Source of the DNA: Psychrobacter sp. JCM 18903
GTDB taxonomy: Bacteria > Pseudomonadota > Gammaproteobacteria > Pseudomonadales > Moraxellaceae
Direction of reading: 5' to 3'
DNA: 64,000 nt
NCBI RefSeq assembly: GCF_000586475.1
Contig: NZ_BAWJ01000004.1
Location: 62,001 to 126,000, forward strand
The position numbers were made by a program, and so were the translations under genes. The notes beneath the pieces were generated by a model, which was not told the origin of the DNA, did no database searches, and saw only the letters and a list, made by a program, of their open reading frames with translations. Positions within the stretch are counted from its first letter, which is position 1. Each line of letters begins with the position of its first letter. This document shows positions 1 to 9,710 of the stretch, one piece after another.

Positions 1-810
1 CATCTGATTCTGTGCCACGACCGGTCCTTCGACCCGCAGCATAATGTCTACCCACGGCGCAAATTTTGGCTTTACACGAAACTCAGGATCGGCGCAGTTG
101 CGACTGCCACAGTAGCCGATTTTGCCGTCAATAACCGTAATCTTGCGGTGATTTCGCAAGTCAATCCGGCTAAACATGAGTACCTTTAAAATATTACTAA
201 TTGGTAGGGCAACACTGACTTGTACGCCAGCTTCTATCATTTCCTGCCATATCTTTGAGCCGACCATTTTTCGTGAGCCCATACCGTCAACCATTGCTCG
301 GCATATGACGCCGCGCCTTGCCGCTCGTATGAGCGCTTGAGCAGTATCGATTCCCATACCATCGATTAGCCAAATATAATACAGCACATGAATATGATCG
401 GTCGCTGCATCAAAGTCGGCAATCATACGTTTGCGCGTCTCAGCCGCATCTGCCATCAGCTCTGCGTGATTGCCCACCGTTGTATGATAGCCAGTTGCAT
501 TGGCAGAGTAGGCAAAGGCCGCTTGGTATTCAGGCTTGATGGCCTCCGACAAAGTGATGTCATCACCAAGTACTTCAGGACTATGTGCGCTTAATTTATC
601 AATGATCTCTTTACGTTTGCGCGTAAAATCGCGTCCTAGATGCACCTCACCAAACATCCAATAAATTACAACCCCCAGATAAGGCAAAATGAACAATATC
701 ACGAGCCAAGCGAGCCGAGCGGGCGAGGTCAGATCATGGCGCGCAAGCACTCGCAAAGAGATCAGTATCAGCAGCATAAAATGAACAGTTAAAAAGATAT
801 CCAATAGCAT
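1..810 (-). CDS. cls: Cardiolipin synthase-type phospholipase D, 3' end outside window
   Basis: Membrane phospholipid enzyme that would join phosphatidylglycerol molecules into cardiolipin. The N-terminus has two hydrophobic segments (about residues 1-20 and 28-48) followed by a cytoplasmic region ending in the first PLD catalytic motif, read as NHRKITVIDGKIGYCGSRN (HxK...GSxN type). This layout is that of ClsA-like enzymes. The second HxK motif lies beyond the left edge, so the gene is incomplete here. I chose the ATG at 810 because GGAG sits six bases upstream; two in-frame ATGs at 822 and 825 lack a ribosome site. It is transcribed leftwards with no partner visible. Family assignment is firm; the exact isoform is not. 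Confidence 0.85.
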   Translation of the reverse strand, partial: MLLDIFLTVHFMLLILISLRVLARHDLTSPARLAWLVILFILPYLGVVIYWMFGEVHLGRDFTRKRKEIIDKLSAHSPEVLGDDITLSEAIKPEYQAAFAYSANATGYHTTVGNHAELMADAAETRKRMIADFDAATDHIHVLYYIWLIDGMGIDTAQALIRAARRGVICRAMVDGMGSRKMVGSKIWQEMIEAGVQVSVALPISNILKVLMFSRIDLRNHRKITVIDGKIGYCGSRNCADPEFRVKPKFAPWVDIMLRVEGPVVAQNQM

Positions 811-982
811 AATGCGCTCCATCATTATTATTTTTATTTGCAGTATTTATCAGTGGTTCTTACTGATTATAACGCACTGTAAAATTACCACCGTTTTGAT
901 TGGTAAAAACAGTAATGCGGCAACGCTAGAGCTATGATATTTAGCAGTAAGCTTGTTCAAACTGATGAAATATACATCACTA

Positions 983-1776
983 TCAATACTCTCCTAACAG
1001 CCAGCCACTAACAAAGGCAAAATACTCGCGAAACCAAGCGTTATAACGAATGGATAAAGGCGTGGGACTGGCGACGGTGATCGGCTGTGTATAGCCCTGA
1101 TGTCGCGCAATGCTGGCTGCGCGAATGCTATGAAAATCACTCGTAACGATGGCGATAGGATCAGTGATAGATAGCCCTTTTGCTTCTAACAACGCTCGGC
1201 TGTTAGCGAGGTTTTCTTCCGTACTGGTACTTTTACCTTCTTGTAAAATGCGTTCGAATGGCACGCCATGTGCCTCATGCAAATACGTGGCCATGATATC
1301 GGCTTCGCTACGTGTACGCTGAAAACCAACGCCACCACTGGTCATCACCAAAGCATCTGGTTGTGTCTCGATAAGGGGCACAGCGGTGTCCAAACGCCTG
1401 GCGAGCGTCGGTGTCGGCTTACCTGCAACCGTGCCTGAGCCTAATATAATAATCGCTGCCACTGTCGGTGCAGGCTGCTGGCTAAGCGTAATCTGCTGTT
1501 GTAATGACCAAATAAATAGAGCGAAGCTCAACAACCAAAGTATAAATACAGCCCATAACCCATACCAAAGGCGGTTAAAGCCATAATGTTGCTGCAAAAC
1601 CTGCGTATTGCATGCCAAAACATCCCATGTATGACAAAAACCATGCCGAGTAAAAAAGGTACAACCGAGCCGAAGTTGACTTTACCGACGACCATCAATG
1701 CAACGCAATCGATGATAAGTATGATGCCGATAACAGATAAGAGGCCACGAATAACGGAAATTAAACCTTTAGACAT
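983..1776 (-). CDS. DUF218/YdcF-ElyC-like membrane protein (frameshifted)
   Basis: Reconstructed protein of about 264 residues: two hydrophobic segments in the first 55 residues, a third near residues 65-90, then a DUF218 domain. Domain signs are IIILGSGTVAGKPTPTLARR at its start, an acidic SEAD stretch, STSTEENLAN, and IVTSDFHSIRA. The family (SanA, YdcF, ElyC) acts at the cell envelope, and ElyC is linked to peptidoglycan and undecaprenyl carrier metabolism; the substrate here is unknown. The reading frame breaks at the AAAA run at 1596-1599: adding one base gives a continuous RRFLQQHYGFNRLWYG join. The downstream half also has an in-frame ATG at 1618, but that start would cut a membrane segment away from the family layout. 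Confidence 0.75.
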
Positions 1777-1885
1777 AGTGAAAGACGCTTTTATTCAAGT
1801 GAATGGAGTTTCTGATAGTGGCTTATAAAAGTAGGCGGTAGTGAGGTATGTCTTAACCCATTTTCAACCTTTTTTTAACCTGTCT

Positions 1886-2790
1886 TTATAAAATATAGTG
1901 ATTCTGGACATACTGAATGCACAGTTCATGAAACGCTTGTGCTGGCGGTGAAATCGTTTTATTTGCCAATTTAAAAATACCAATTTGTCTGTCTAAGGCA
2001 GGTTCAAGTAAGTCGAGCCATACCAATTCTGGCTCATTCGACGGAAAAGCGAGCTTGGGTAGGGTGGTGATGCCAAGATCATTGCGTAATAATGAAAATA
2101 AGGAAGTAATATTCTCGACCGTGTAACGCGCATTACGGTTGAGCACCTCGGCGGGTGTGTTTTCGAGCAGTCGACAGGTGCCATTATAAATAAAAGGCTG
2201 GGTCATCAGTTGTTGCCATTTAAGCCCTATTTTTTGTTGGTTTCTTGACGGTTTTACTGGTTGATTTAACGAGTTACTTTTTAAGCAGACCACGCCAATC
2301 GGGTCAGATATGAGCAAGGTGAAATCTATATTTGATTGATCGATACTGGTGCAGTTGCCCAATGCCAAATCGATTTCACCTGCCAGTAAACGATTGGCCA
2401 CACCGACAGAGTTATCATCTATTAGTACAATCTCGACATCAGGATATCTCTTGGAGTATTCAACCAACACACTAGGCAAGAGTTTTGTCACCAGTGATGG
2501 CACGCTTGCAATCCTTATTTTGCCTTTATCGCCAGCGGCTGCTCCTTTTAAATCATCCTTTAGCGCTTGATAAATCGTCATAAACTGCTCGATTTTGGGT
2601 AAACAAGTCTCTCCAAAAGGCGTGAGTGTTGCTTTATTTCCTCCTTCAAATAAGCGCTGACCTAGTATTTTTTCCAATTCCTTTATCGAGCAGACAACGC
2701 CGCTTGCGAGCGATTGGCGCGATCCGCCGCCGCCCGAAAGCCACCTTCCTCTACCACGCATAAAAAGTGATGTAATTGCTGTAATTTCAT
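1886..2790 (-). CDS. LysR-family regulator of the adjacent catabolic cluster (frameshifted)
   Basis: LysR-type transcriptional regulator of about 300 residues. The N-terminal winged helix begins MKLQQLHHFLCVVEEGGFRA and continues after the break as SIKELEKILGQRLFEG; the C-terminal effector domain shows IRIASVPSLVTKLLPSVL and later GITTLPKLAFP. The start at 2790 has AGGAG seven bases upstream. A one-base loss around 2687-2695 separates the helix-turn-helix from the rest; restoring a base gives SQAALSxSIKELEK. It is divergent from the ridA gene, with a perfect dyad between them, so it probably controls that operon in response to its substrate. Family firm, effector unknown. Confidence 0.8.
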
Positions 2791-2831
2791 ACGCTTACTC
2801 CTCACCACTATTAATATATAAGATATCGTCT

Positions 2832-2852
2832 ATGATAGATTAAATCTATCAT
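2832..2852. promoter_or_regulatory. Palindromic operator between lysR and ridA
   Basis: Perfect dyad: ATGATAGAT, spacer TAA, ATCTATCAT. It contains a T-N11-A pattern as expected for LysR proteins. A partial copy (TTAGATTTATCAT) follows at 2870-2882, so the regulator could occupy two neighbouring sites. The position between divergent genes supports an operator; binding is inferred. Confidence 0.6.
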
Positions 2853-2947
2853 ATTCTAAATTTAATTAGTTAGATTTATCATTAGTACTTGGGTAGGATA
2901 CCTCTATAGCAATCGCTGCCCAATCATTGATCAAAGGATATGACGAC

Positions 2948-3337
2948 ATGACGACTCATTCAACCAAACAAGCCATCAGAACCTCACTTTATGCGTCTAA
3001 AGCCCCTTTAGAGTGGGCGATCACTAGCAACGGTACGTTGTACACCGCGCAGATTCCTATCGATGAAAATGGTGATGTGGTTGCAGGTGGTATCGAAGCG
3101 CAAACCCGCCAAACGCTAGACAATCTCAAGCACACACTAGAATGTGCCAATGTTGGTATGGATTCTGTGCTACAGGTCATGATCTATGTGACCGATCGTG
3201 ATTATCTAAAAACCGTCAATCAAGTTTATGCTGAATACTTTGAAGCACCCTATCCAAATCGGGCAGCGCTCGTGATAGCAGGACTGGCTCGTGAAGAAAT
3301 GCTGGTTGAGCTGGTTGTATATGCCGCTGTGCCTTAA
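2948..3337 (+). CDS. RidA family enamine/imine deaminase
   Basis: About 129 residues, the normal length of the RidA/YjgF/UK114 family, whose members hydrolyse reactive enamines and imines formed by PLP or flavin enzymes. Family features are YTAQIPIDENGDVVAGGIEA near residues 37-56, QTRQTLDNLKHTLECANVGM, the VMIYVTDRDYL strand and the C-terminal AREEMLVELVVYA with the Glu typical of the active site. The start at 2948 has AAAGGA nine bases ahead; a longer in-frame TTG at 2927 is less likely. First gene of the cluster running to 10.4 kb, so it may clear an imine intermediate of that pathway, although RidA proteins in catabolic operons differ in specificity. Confidence 0.88.
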   Translation: MTTHSTKQAIRTSLYASKAPLEWAITSNGTLYTAQIPIDENGDVVAGGIEAQTRQTLDNLKHTLECANVGMDSVLQVMIYVTDRDYLKTVNQVYAEYFEAPYPNRAALVIAGLAREEMLVELVVYAAVP

Positions 3338-3385
3338 AACTAATTTTAATACTCCATCTTTTAATACTTTATCAAGGAAGCTCTT

Positions 3386-4859
3386 ATGTCAGCTCACACC
3401 GCCAAACAGATATTGCAGCAAGACCCAACCAAATCACTTTATATCAATGGTGAATGGCAGGCGGGCGTAAATACCGTTGCCAATATTAACCCATCTGATA
3501 TCACTGACACTATCGGTGAGTTCGCACAGGCCAGTGGCGATCAAGTCAAAGACGCTATTGCTGCTGCTCGTCACGCTCAACCAAAATGGGAAGCGACTCC
3601 TTTAGAAAAAAAGCAGTCTATCCTACAAGCAATTGGCGATGAAATGATTGCTCGCTGTGATGAGCTAGGTACGCTGTTGTCTCTTGAAGAAGGTAAGCCT
3701 TTTGCGGAAGGTCGCGGAGAGATTTACCGCGCAGGTCAGTTCTTTCATTACTATGCCGCTGAAGTATTGCGCCAAATCGGTGATAACGCAGCCTCAGTAC
3801 GTCCTGGTGTCAAGGTTGAAGTCACCCGCGAAGCAGTCGGTGTGGTCGCGATTATCTCACCTTGGAACTTTCCAACGGCCACCGCTGTATGGAAGATCGC
3901 GCCAGCTCTGGCCTTTGGTAACACGGTCATTTGGAAGCCTGCGAACTTAACACCTGCCAGCGCAGTGGCATTGGCTGAAATCATTCACCGTCAAGGCATG
4001 CCAGAAGGGACGTTTAACCTGCTACTGGGTGGCGGCTCGTCAGTCGGCGATGCACTCATCAATTCTACAGATATCGATGCCGTTAGCTTTACCGGTTCTG
4101 TACCAACAGGTCGCAAGGTCGCTGCTGCGACGGCACCGAACTTTATCCGTTGCCAGCTTGAGATGGGCAGCAAAAACGCCTTGGTCATCGCAGATGATGC
4201 CGATTTGCAAGTTGCTATCGATGCGGCAGTGCTGGTGCGTTTGGCGGTTCGGGACAAAAATGTACCGCTTCTTCACGACTCATCGTAATGGACAGTATTC
4301 ATGATGCCTTCGTCGAAGGTGTGGTCGCAAAAATGAAGACTTTAAAGGTCGGTCATGCGCTTGATGAAGGTATCTTTATGGGGCCTGTCGTCGATGACAA
4401 GCAGCTGGCATCAAACATGGCTGGATCGAAAAAGCCAAGCAATCTGGTGCCAATTTAGCCTTTGGTGGTGAGCGTTTAGAGATGCCGCATGACGGCTACT
4501 ATATGTCGCCGACGTTATTTACCGAGACGGACAACAGCTGGGATATCAACCAAGAAGAAGTATTTGCGCCGCTCGCTTGCGTCATGCGTGTCAAGGATTT
4601 GGACGAAGCGATTGCGATGACCAATGATACGCGCTTTGGTCTGACGGGTGGCATCATTACCCAGAGCTTGCGTAGCAGTGCGATGTTCAAAGAGCAAGTA
4701 CAAGCAGGTTGTGTCATGGTCAATCTAGCGACTGCAGGTACGGACTATCATGTACCGTTTGGTGGCCGTAAACAGTCAAGCTTTGGCCCGCGTGAGCAAG
4801 GTCAATATGCCAAAGAGTTCTATACCATCGTGAAGACTGCTTATCAAAAAGCGTACTAA
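3386..4859 (+). CDS. NAD(P)-dependent aldehyde dehydrogenase, ketoglutarate-semialdehyde type (frameshifted twice)
   Basis: Aldehyde dehydrogenase of about 490 residues oxidising an aldehyde to its acid. Visible motifs: SPWNFPTATAVWKIAPALA and WKPANLTPAS (cofactor region), FTGSVPTGRKV, LEMGSKNALVI with the general-base Glu, and, after the first break, the catalytic Cys in GGSGQKCTASSR. The C-terminal DYHVPFGGRKQSSFGPREQG resembles 2-oxoglutarate semialdehyde dehydrogenases. Two one-base losses interrupt the frame, near 4231 and near 4420; between them the frame IVMDSIHDAFVEGVVAKMKT is intact. Forty-eight bases after ridA and in the same operon. Substrate preference is inferred from sequence feel only. 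Confidence 0.82.
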
Positions 4860-4965
4860 AAATGTCTTAATAAGAATACTCGCCGCTATCGAAGCGACAC
4901 GGTGTGAAAAAGCACTTAATAGCCAATGATAGCGGCCACTGATAAAAGTATTAAAGGGAATTGAT

Positions 4966-5954
4966 ATGTACCAAGACCATATCGTCATTGACGGATTACA
5001 GTATAGCCATTGGGATCGTGATTACTTTAAGATGCTACAAGCCAGTGGTATCAATGCGGTACACGCCACCTTGGTCTATCACGAAGATGCTCGTCAGACC
5101 ATGACCCGCTTTAGTGAGTGGCACACACGCTTTGAGCAAAACTCAGATCTTATTTTGCCAGCGTACTCAGTTGCTGATATCAAAACGGCAAAAGAGCAGG
5201 GCAAAGTTGGCATCTTCTTTGGCGCGCAAAACTGCTCACCAATCGATGATGAAATTGGCCTAATCAGTGTAATGCGCCGCTTGGGTCTATTGATTATGCA
5301 GCTGACTTATAACAATCAGAGCTTACTAGCGACGGGCTGTTATGAGCAGAATGATAGCGGTATTACGCGATTTGGCCAGCAAGCCATTGCTGAGATGAAC
5401 CGTGTCGGTATGATTATCGATATGTCACACAGCGCTGAGCGCTCCACGCTTGAGGCGATAGAAGCATCATCGCGTCCGATATGTATCAGTCATGCCAATC
5501 CAACCACGGCACACGATGCCCTACGCAATAAATCGGATACGGTTATCAGTGCCTTGACCAAAGCGGGCGGGTTGCTAGGTTTTAGTTTATATCCGTTTCA
5601 TTTGCCAAATGGTAGTGATTGCACATTAGATGATTTTTGTAAGATGATTGCCAATTGTGCTGACAAATATGGCGTCGAGCATTTATCCATTGGTAGTGAC
5701 TTGTGTCTCAATCAACCCCAAACCGTGCTTGAGTGGATGCGTAATGGGCGCTGGTCAAAAGCGATGGACTATGGCGAAGGCAATGCCAATAATTCAGGTT
5801 GGCCAGATACCTTGCATGGTTCGCTGGCAAGGACGGTATGGAAAACATCTATAACGGTTTGCTCAAGCATGGTTTTAATGAGATTGATGCTGGAAAAGTC
5901 ATCGGTCAAAACTGGTTTGATTTTTTAGAGCAGGGCATAAAGCCTTTGGCTTGA
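4966..5954 (+). CDS. Membrane (renal) dipeptidase family hydrolase, M19 (frameshifted)
   Basis: Zinc amidohydrolase-fold enzyme of about 329 residues, family M19. It starts HIVIDGLQYSHWDRDYF, and carries the family's GIFFGAQNCSPI, LGLLIMQLTYNNQ, MIIDMSHSAERSTLEAIEAS, PICISHANP and LSIGSDLC stretches that contain the metal-binding His, Glu and Asp residues. The first metal motif is unusual: DGLQYSH where classical members have DGHND, so full activity is uncertain. One base is missing near 5817; restored, the end reads LHWFAGKDGMENIYNGL and ends EQGIKPLA. M19 proteins also occur in glycine-betaine catabolic operons of Pseudomonas, where their role is unclear. Confidence 0.8.
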
Positions 5955-6162
5955 ACAGTCAATTCTAAAGATTTTTTAGCCAGTTATTGTGTGAAACCGC
6001 TATAAGACGACAGATGTTTTATAGCGCACAGCCATTTGAAATAGACAGTTTTGAAGTAAATAGCTTTGAAATCAATAATATAGTGAGGTTATCTGGTTAT
6101 ATCCTCATTGCGATACCTCTGATTTAAAACGCAACATTAGCCTTAGCATATGGAGCCACATC

Positions 6163-7845
6163 ATGGCCGATTTAAAGGGATTTAACCAAGGTGAGCAAGG
6201 ATGCTCAAACGCTGCCAATAGCACAGCGGATGTCAGCACTGTACCAGCTGCTGCCGATATTGATGCGTTGGGGCTAAAAAACCCGGCCTTTTGGTATAGT
6301 GGCGGGTTTATTACAATTTTTGTGCTCATGGCGATTTTTGCAGAAGCACAGTTAGCAACAATCGTGGATGTTGGTTTTAAATGGTCGGCCAATATCTTTG
6401 GTCCTTTTTGGCAAATTCTGCTTCTCGCTACTTTCGTCATTGCTTTAGCGGTTGGTGCAGGTCGCACGGGTCGTGTTATTTTGGGCAACTTACCAAAGCC
6501 TGAAATGGACAATTTCAAGTGGATGGCCATTCTGTTTTGTACATTGTTGGCTGGCGGTGGGGTTTTTTGGGCGGCGGCAGAACCTATTGCTCATTTCGTG
6601 TCAGCGCCTCCTTTATACGGTGAGTCGCCAGACTTGCAACAACGAGCATTTAACGCCTTATCACAATCTTTTATGCATTGGGGATTTTTGGCGTGGTCGA
6701 TTGTCGGTAGTTTGACTGCGATTGTGGTCATGCATTTGCATTATGACAAAGGCTTGCCGCTGAAACCTCGCACACTTCTTTATCCTATGTTTGGTGAGCG
6801 CGTACTTACTGGTCAAACGGGCGCGATTATCGATGCTTGCTGTATCGTCGCCGTGGCTGCTGGGACGATTGGTCCTATTGGTTTCTTGGGCTTGCAAACC
6901 AGCTATGCACTGAATGAATTGTTTGGTATTCCTGATACTTTTGCCACCCAGCTTATCATTATCATATTCGCGATTGCGCTTTATACCTTATCAGCGATCA
7001 GTGGTCTTGCTCGAGGCATGCAATTGCTCAGCCGCTTCAATGTCATATTGGCAGTTGCGCTGATGGTCTTTATTTTGATATTTGGACCGACCAATTTTAT
7101 CGTCAATGGTTATATTCAAGGTGTCGGCACGATGGTCGATAACTTTATTCCGATGGCCACTTTTCGCGGTGATGAAGGCTGGCTTGGCGGTTGGACCGTG
7201 TTCTTTTGGGGTTGGTTCTTGGGTTATGGCCCGATGATGGCCATCTTTATCGCTCGTATCTCACGTGGTCGTACGATTCGTCAATTGATTACCACCGTAT
7301 GTATTATTGCGCCGCTCGTGACGTGCTTTTGGTTCACCGTCGTTGGTGGTTCGGGTCTGGCGTTTGAGATTGCCAATCCGGGCAGTGTTAGTAGCGCGTT
7401 TGAAGGCTTTAACTTACCTGGTGCACTATTAGCCGTTACCCAGCAATTACCCTTTCCTTTAATTACCTCGATATTATTTCTAATTTTAACCACCGTTTTT
7501 ATCGTCACGACAGGTGATTCGATGACCTATACCATCAGCGTCGTCATCAGTGGCGAGCGTGAGCCAAACGCCATGATTCGTACCTTTTGGGGCATCATGA
7601 TGGGGGTAACAGCGATTGTTTTAATCTCGCTTGGTTCAGGGGGCGTGACCGCATTACAGTCCTTTATCGTGATTACCGCTGTGCCTGTCTCCTTTATTCT
7701 ATTGCCGTCGTTATGGAATGGACCACAAATTGCCCAGCAAATGGCGCGAGAGCAAGATTTGTATCGACCCAATCAGGTAGAGGTAAGACATAAAATCAGC
7801 GAAGAAAAGCTTGCTAAGGAAAAGCTTACTCAAAAAACTGATTGA
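6163..7845 (+). CDS. BCCT family transporter (betaine/carnitine/choline type)
   Basis: Secondary transporter of 560 residues with about 12 membrane segments. The BCCT signature in segment 8 is clear: FFWGWFLGYGPMMAIF followed by IARISRGRTIRQ near residues 345-372, along with FWAAAEPIAHF near 130 and TTGDSMTYTIS near 450. BCCT proteins take up quaternary ammonium or related zwitterions. The usual Trp-Trp pair of the segment-8 aromatic box is Trp-Phe here, with the downstream Tyr kept, which may mark a different substrate. The C-terminal tail is short and charged, with no large osmosensing domain, so a catabolic uptake role fits its place in the cluster. A small dyad (7842-7860) overlaps the stop codon. 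Confidence 0.92.
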   Translation: MADLKGFNQGEQGCSNAANSTADVSTVPAAADIDALGLKNPAFWYSGGFITIFVLMAIFAEAQLATIVDVGFKWSANIFGPFWQILLLATFVIALAVGAGRTGRVILGNLPKPEMDNFKWMAILFCTLLAGGGVFWAAAEPIAHFVSAPPLYGESPDLQQRAFNALSQSFMHWGFLAWSIVGSLTAIVVMHLHYDKGLPLKPRTLLYPMFGERVLTGQTGAIIDACCIVAVAAGTIGPIGFLGLQTSYALNELFGIPDTFATQLIIIIFAIALYTLSAISGLARGMQLLSRFNVILAVALMVFILIFGPTNFIVNGYIQGVGTMVDNFIPMATFRGDEGWLGGWTVFFWGWFLGYGPMMAIFIARISRGRTIRQLITTVCIIAPLVTCFWFTVVGGSGLAFEIANPGSVSSAFEGFNLPGALLAVTQQLPFPLITSILFLILTTVFIVTTGDSMTYTISVVISGEREPNAMIRTFWGIMMGVTAIVLISLGSGGVTALQSFIVITAVPVSFILLPSLWNGPQIAQQMAREQDLYRPNQVEVRHKISEEKLAKEKLTQKTD

Positions 7846-7971
7846 CCACCAAACGGTCAAGGTCAAAACAACGATCCTCAAAACGGCTGAATACTTATTT
7901 ACCAATAGATATCATCATTGAGATTATTAACAAAGCTGCTGGCTCAATATATTAGGTAAGGTAGTGAAATT

Positions 7972-9710
7972 ATGAATATGATTCATGCAAATAATGAAAG
8001 CATTAACGTCAAGCCGCCCCAACTTACCACTGAATTTCGTACTCGTGACGTGATTATGAATGCAGAAAGGTTGGGCGCGATGCACCAAACTCGCATTAGC
8101 TTTGTGCGCACGTTACTGCGTAAGATTGATAGAGAGCAATGGACGCTCAGTACCCATTTGTGGGGTTTGGATGAGCAAGGCTATGGCACGGTTATTTATC
8201 GCCTCAATACCCCAGAGCATCTGTATCATCTGGTGGTTTTTTGTAATGAGCTGGCTGATGATGAGCGCAACGATAGGGTGATTGCCCAAAAATGGGATGT
8301 GACCTTTGGTCTGGTCTTTGGTGAGATAAGTGAGGAATTACTGGGTAATCTACAAGCCAACGTACCGCTGCAAGAAGCAGGTCGCAACTCTAATATGGTG
8401 ATGGTGCTGGCAAGAGCAAATAAGAGCGTACGGGTCTTTGATCATATCGTTAGCTCACTCGCCGTTGGTCAGCAACCAGATTTAGATATACTTGCGCAAG
8501 TGGGTTATATATTGCGCACTACTGCCGTCTATGGCAATGGTAAGTTTGGTATTTATGACTTCAAACCGTTAGATCACAGTGCAGATTTTGATCAATCCTT
8601 TCGCGCGCAGATGTGTGCCGTGTATTTGCTGCGTGAGTTTAGCTTAGATTGGGTCGATTATTTGGCAAAGCAAAAAGGCGGTAGCAACGCCGCTGCGCTG
8701 CATCCAGAGATTAAGCGTTACTTGGGAGTTGGTAACGCCACCGGTCTGGGCATGGCACCGTATCTAATCAACCATCCTTGTGTCGTCGATCAATGGCTAA
8801 CTACCCGTGAAGAAGCGTTGCAAGTAACACTGATCTGCCAGATTGAACCCAAAAAACCGCATATTTTGCCAGTTTAATCAAACGTGCTATTCAGCATTTT
8901 AGCGAGATTGTTACCATCAATGAGTCGCAAATCAAACTCAATGAAGCGGTCGTTGCAGAATTAGCCGTATTACAAAATAATTTGATGGTAACCATTAATC
9001 AATACAGTACATGGGCAGAGTTCTTACAAGCTCACCATCATCTAAGCCTTGAGAGCCAAGAAGTGATTATCTCTTGCTTGATGGAGCTTTATCCTGAGCG
9101 TGTCGATGCGTTTCAAGAAAAAATAAATGCCGATGAAACGCTGTCGCTACCGAAAGGCAAGGTGATCCAAGATTTAATCGATGTATTAGAGCTACATTAT
9201 CAGTGGGCGATTCATATTGATTTTAGCCAGCCCGATAATAGCCATTGGTTTTGGTATCGTTCGGTGGATAAAGAAGAGCCAAGGATGGGCGTGCGCGGGC
9301 AAGAACCGGGTGCTGATCGTGAGCTTGCATTAGACATCGCACGGCAAGCAAATAAGCTGTATCTCGCGTTGAAACCTACCGATCCACAGCAGCTCATTTC
9401 AGAATTCATCTTAAATCAGCCAAAATATCGCTCGATTGCGCGCCGCGTTTGGACGATGGGAAATAAGCCACTGGGCGATATTCAGATGAATGTCTTGCAT
9501 AAAACCACATTACCCATGCACCTGTTACGGTGTAAATTATCGATGTTTGGTGCCACCAAGTTCGATCCCAGATCAGATCGCTGGGTGCGGATCACCTTGT
9601 TTCAAGGTGCGCCTTTATTTAGCGAGGTGCATAGTGATGAATGGCTATTTCCTTTATTACCCGATTTATCAAAAGAGCAGGGAGGTTTGACTCATGATCG
9701 TATCGCATAA
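7972..9710 (+). CDS. Conserved cluster protein of unknown function, ~580 residues (frameshifted)
   Basis: I do not recognise the family. Two open frames join into one protein once a base is restored to the A6 run at 8851-8856 (CQIEPKK then TAYFASLIKRAIQHFSEIV), with no start or ribosome site for the second half. No signal peptide or membrane segments are visible, so it is probably cytosolic. Notable stretches: TEFRTRDVIMNAERLGAMHQ near the start, GNATGLGMAPYLINHP near residue 265, WFWYRSVDKEEPRMGVRGQE near 425 and LFSEVHSDEWLFPLLPD near the end. It follows the BCCT gene and overlaps the next gene by 17 bases, indicating translational coupling and a role in the same pathway. Confidence 0.7.

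Noticed and set aside
6105-6530. Minus-strand 141-residue frame over the BCCT start
   Set aside because: Shadow of the BCCT gene; composition reflects the opposite strand.
8982-9710. Separate gene for the second half of the 580-residue protein
   Set aside because: No ribosome site, and coding sequence extends upstream in frame to the A6 run at 8851 where it joins the first half.
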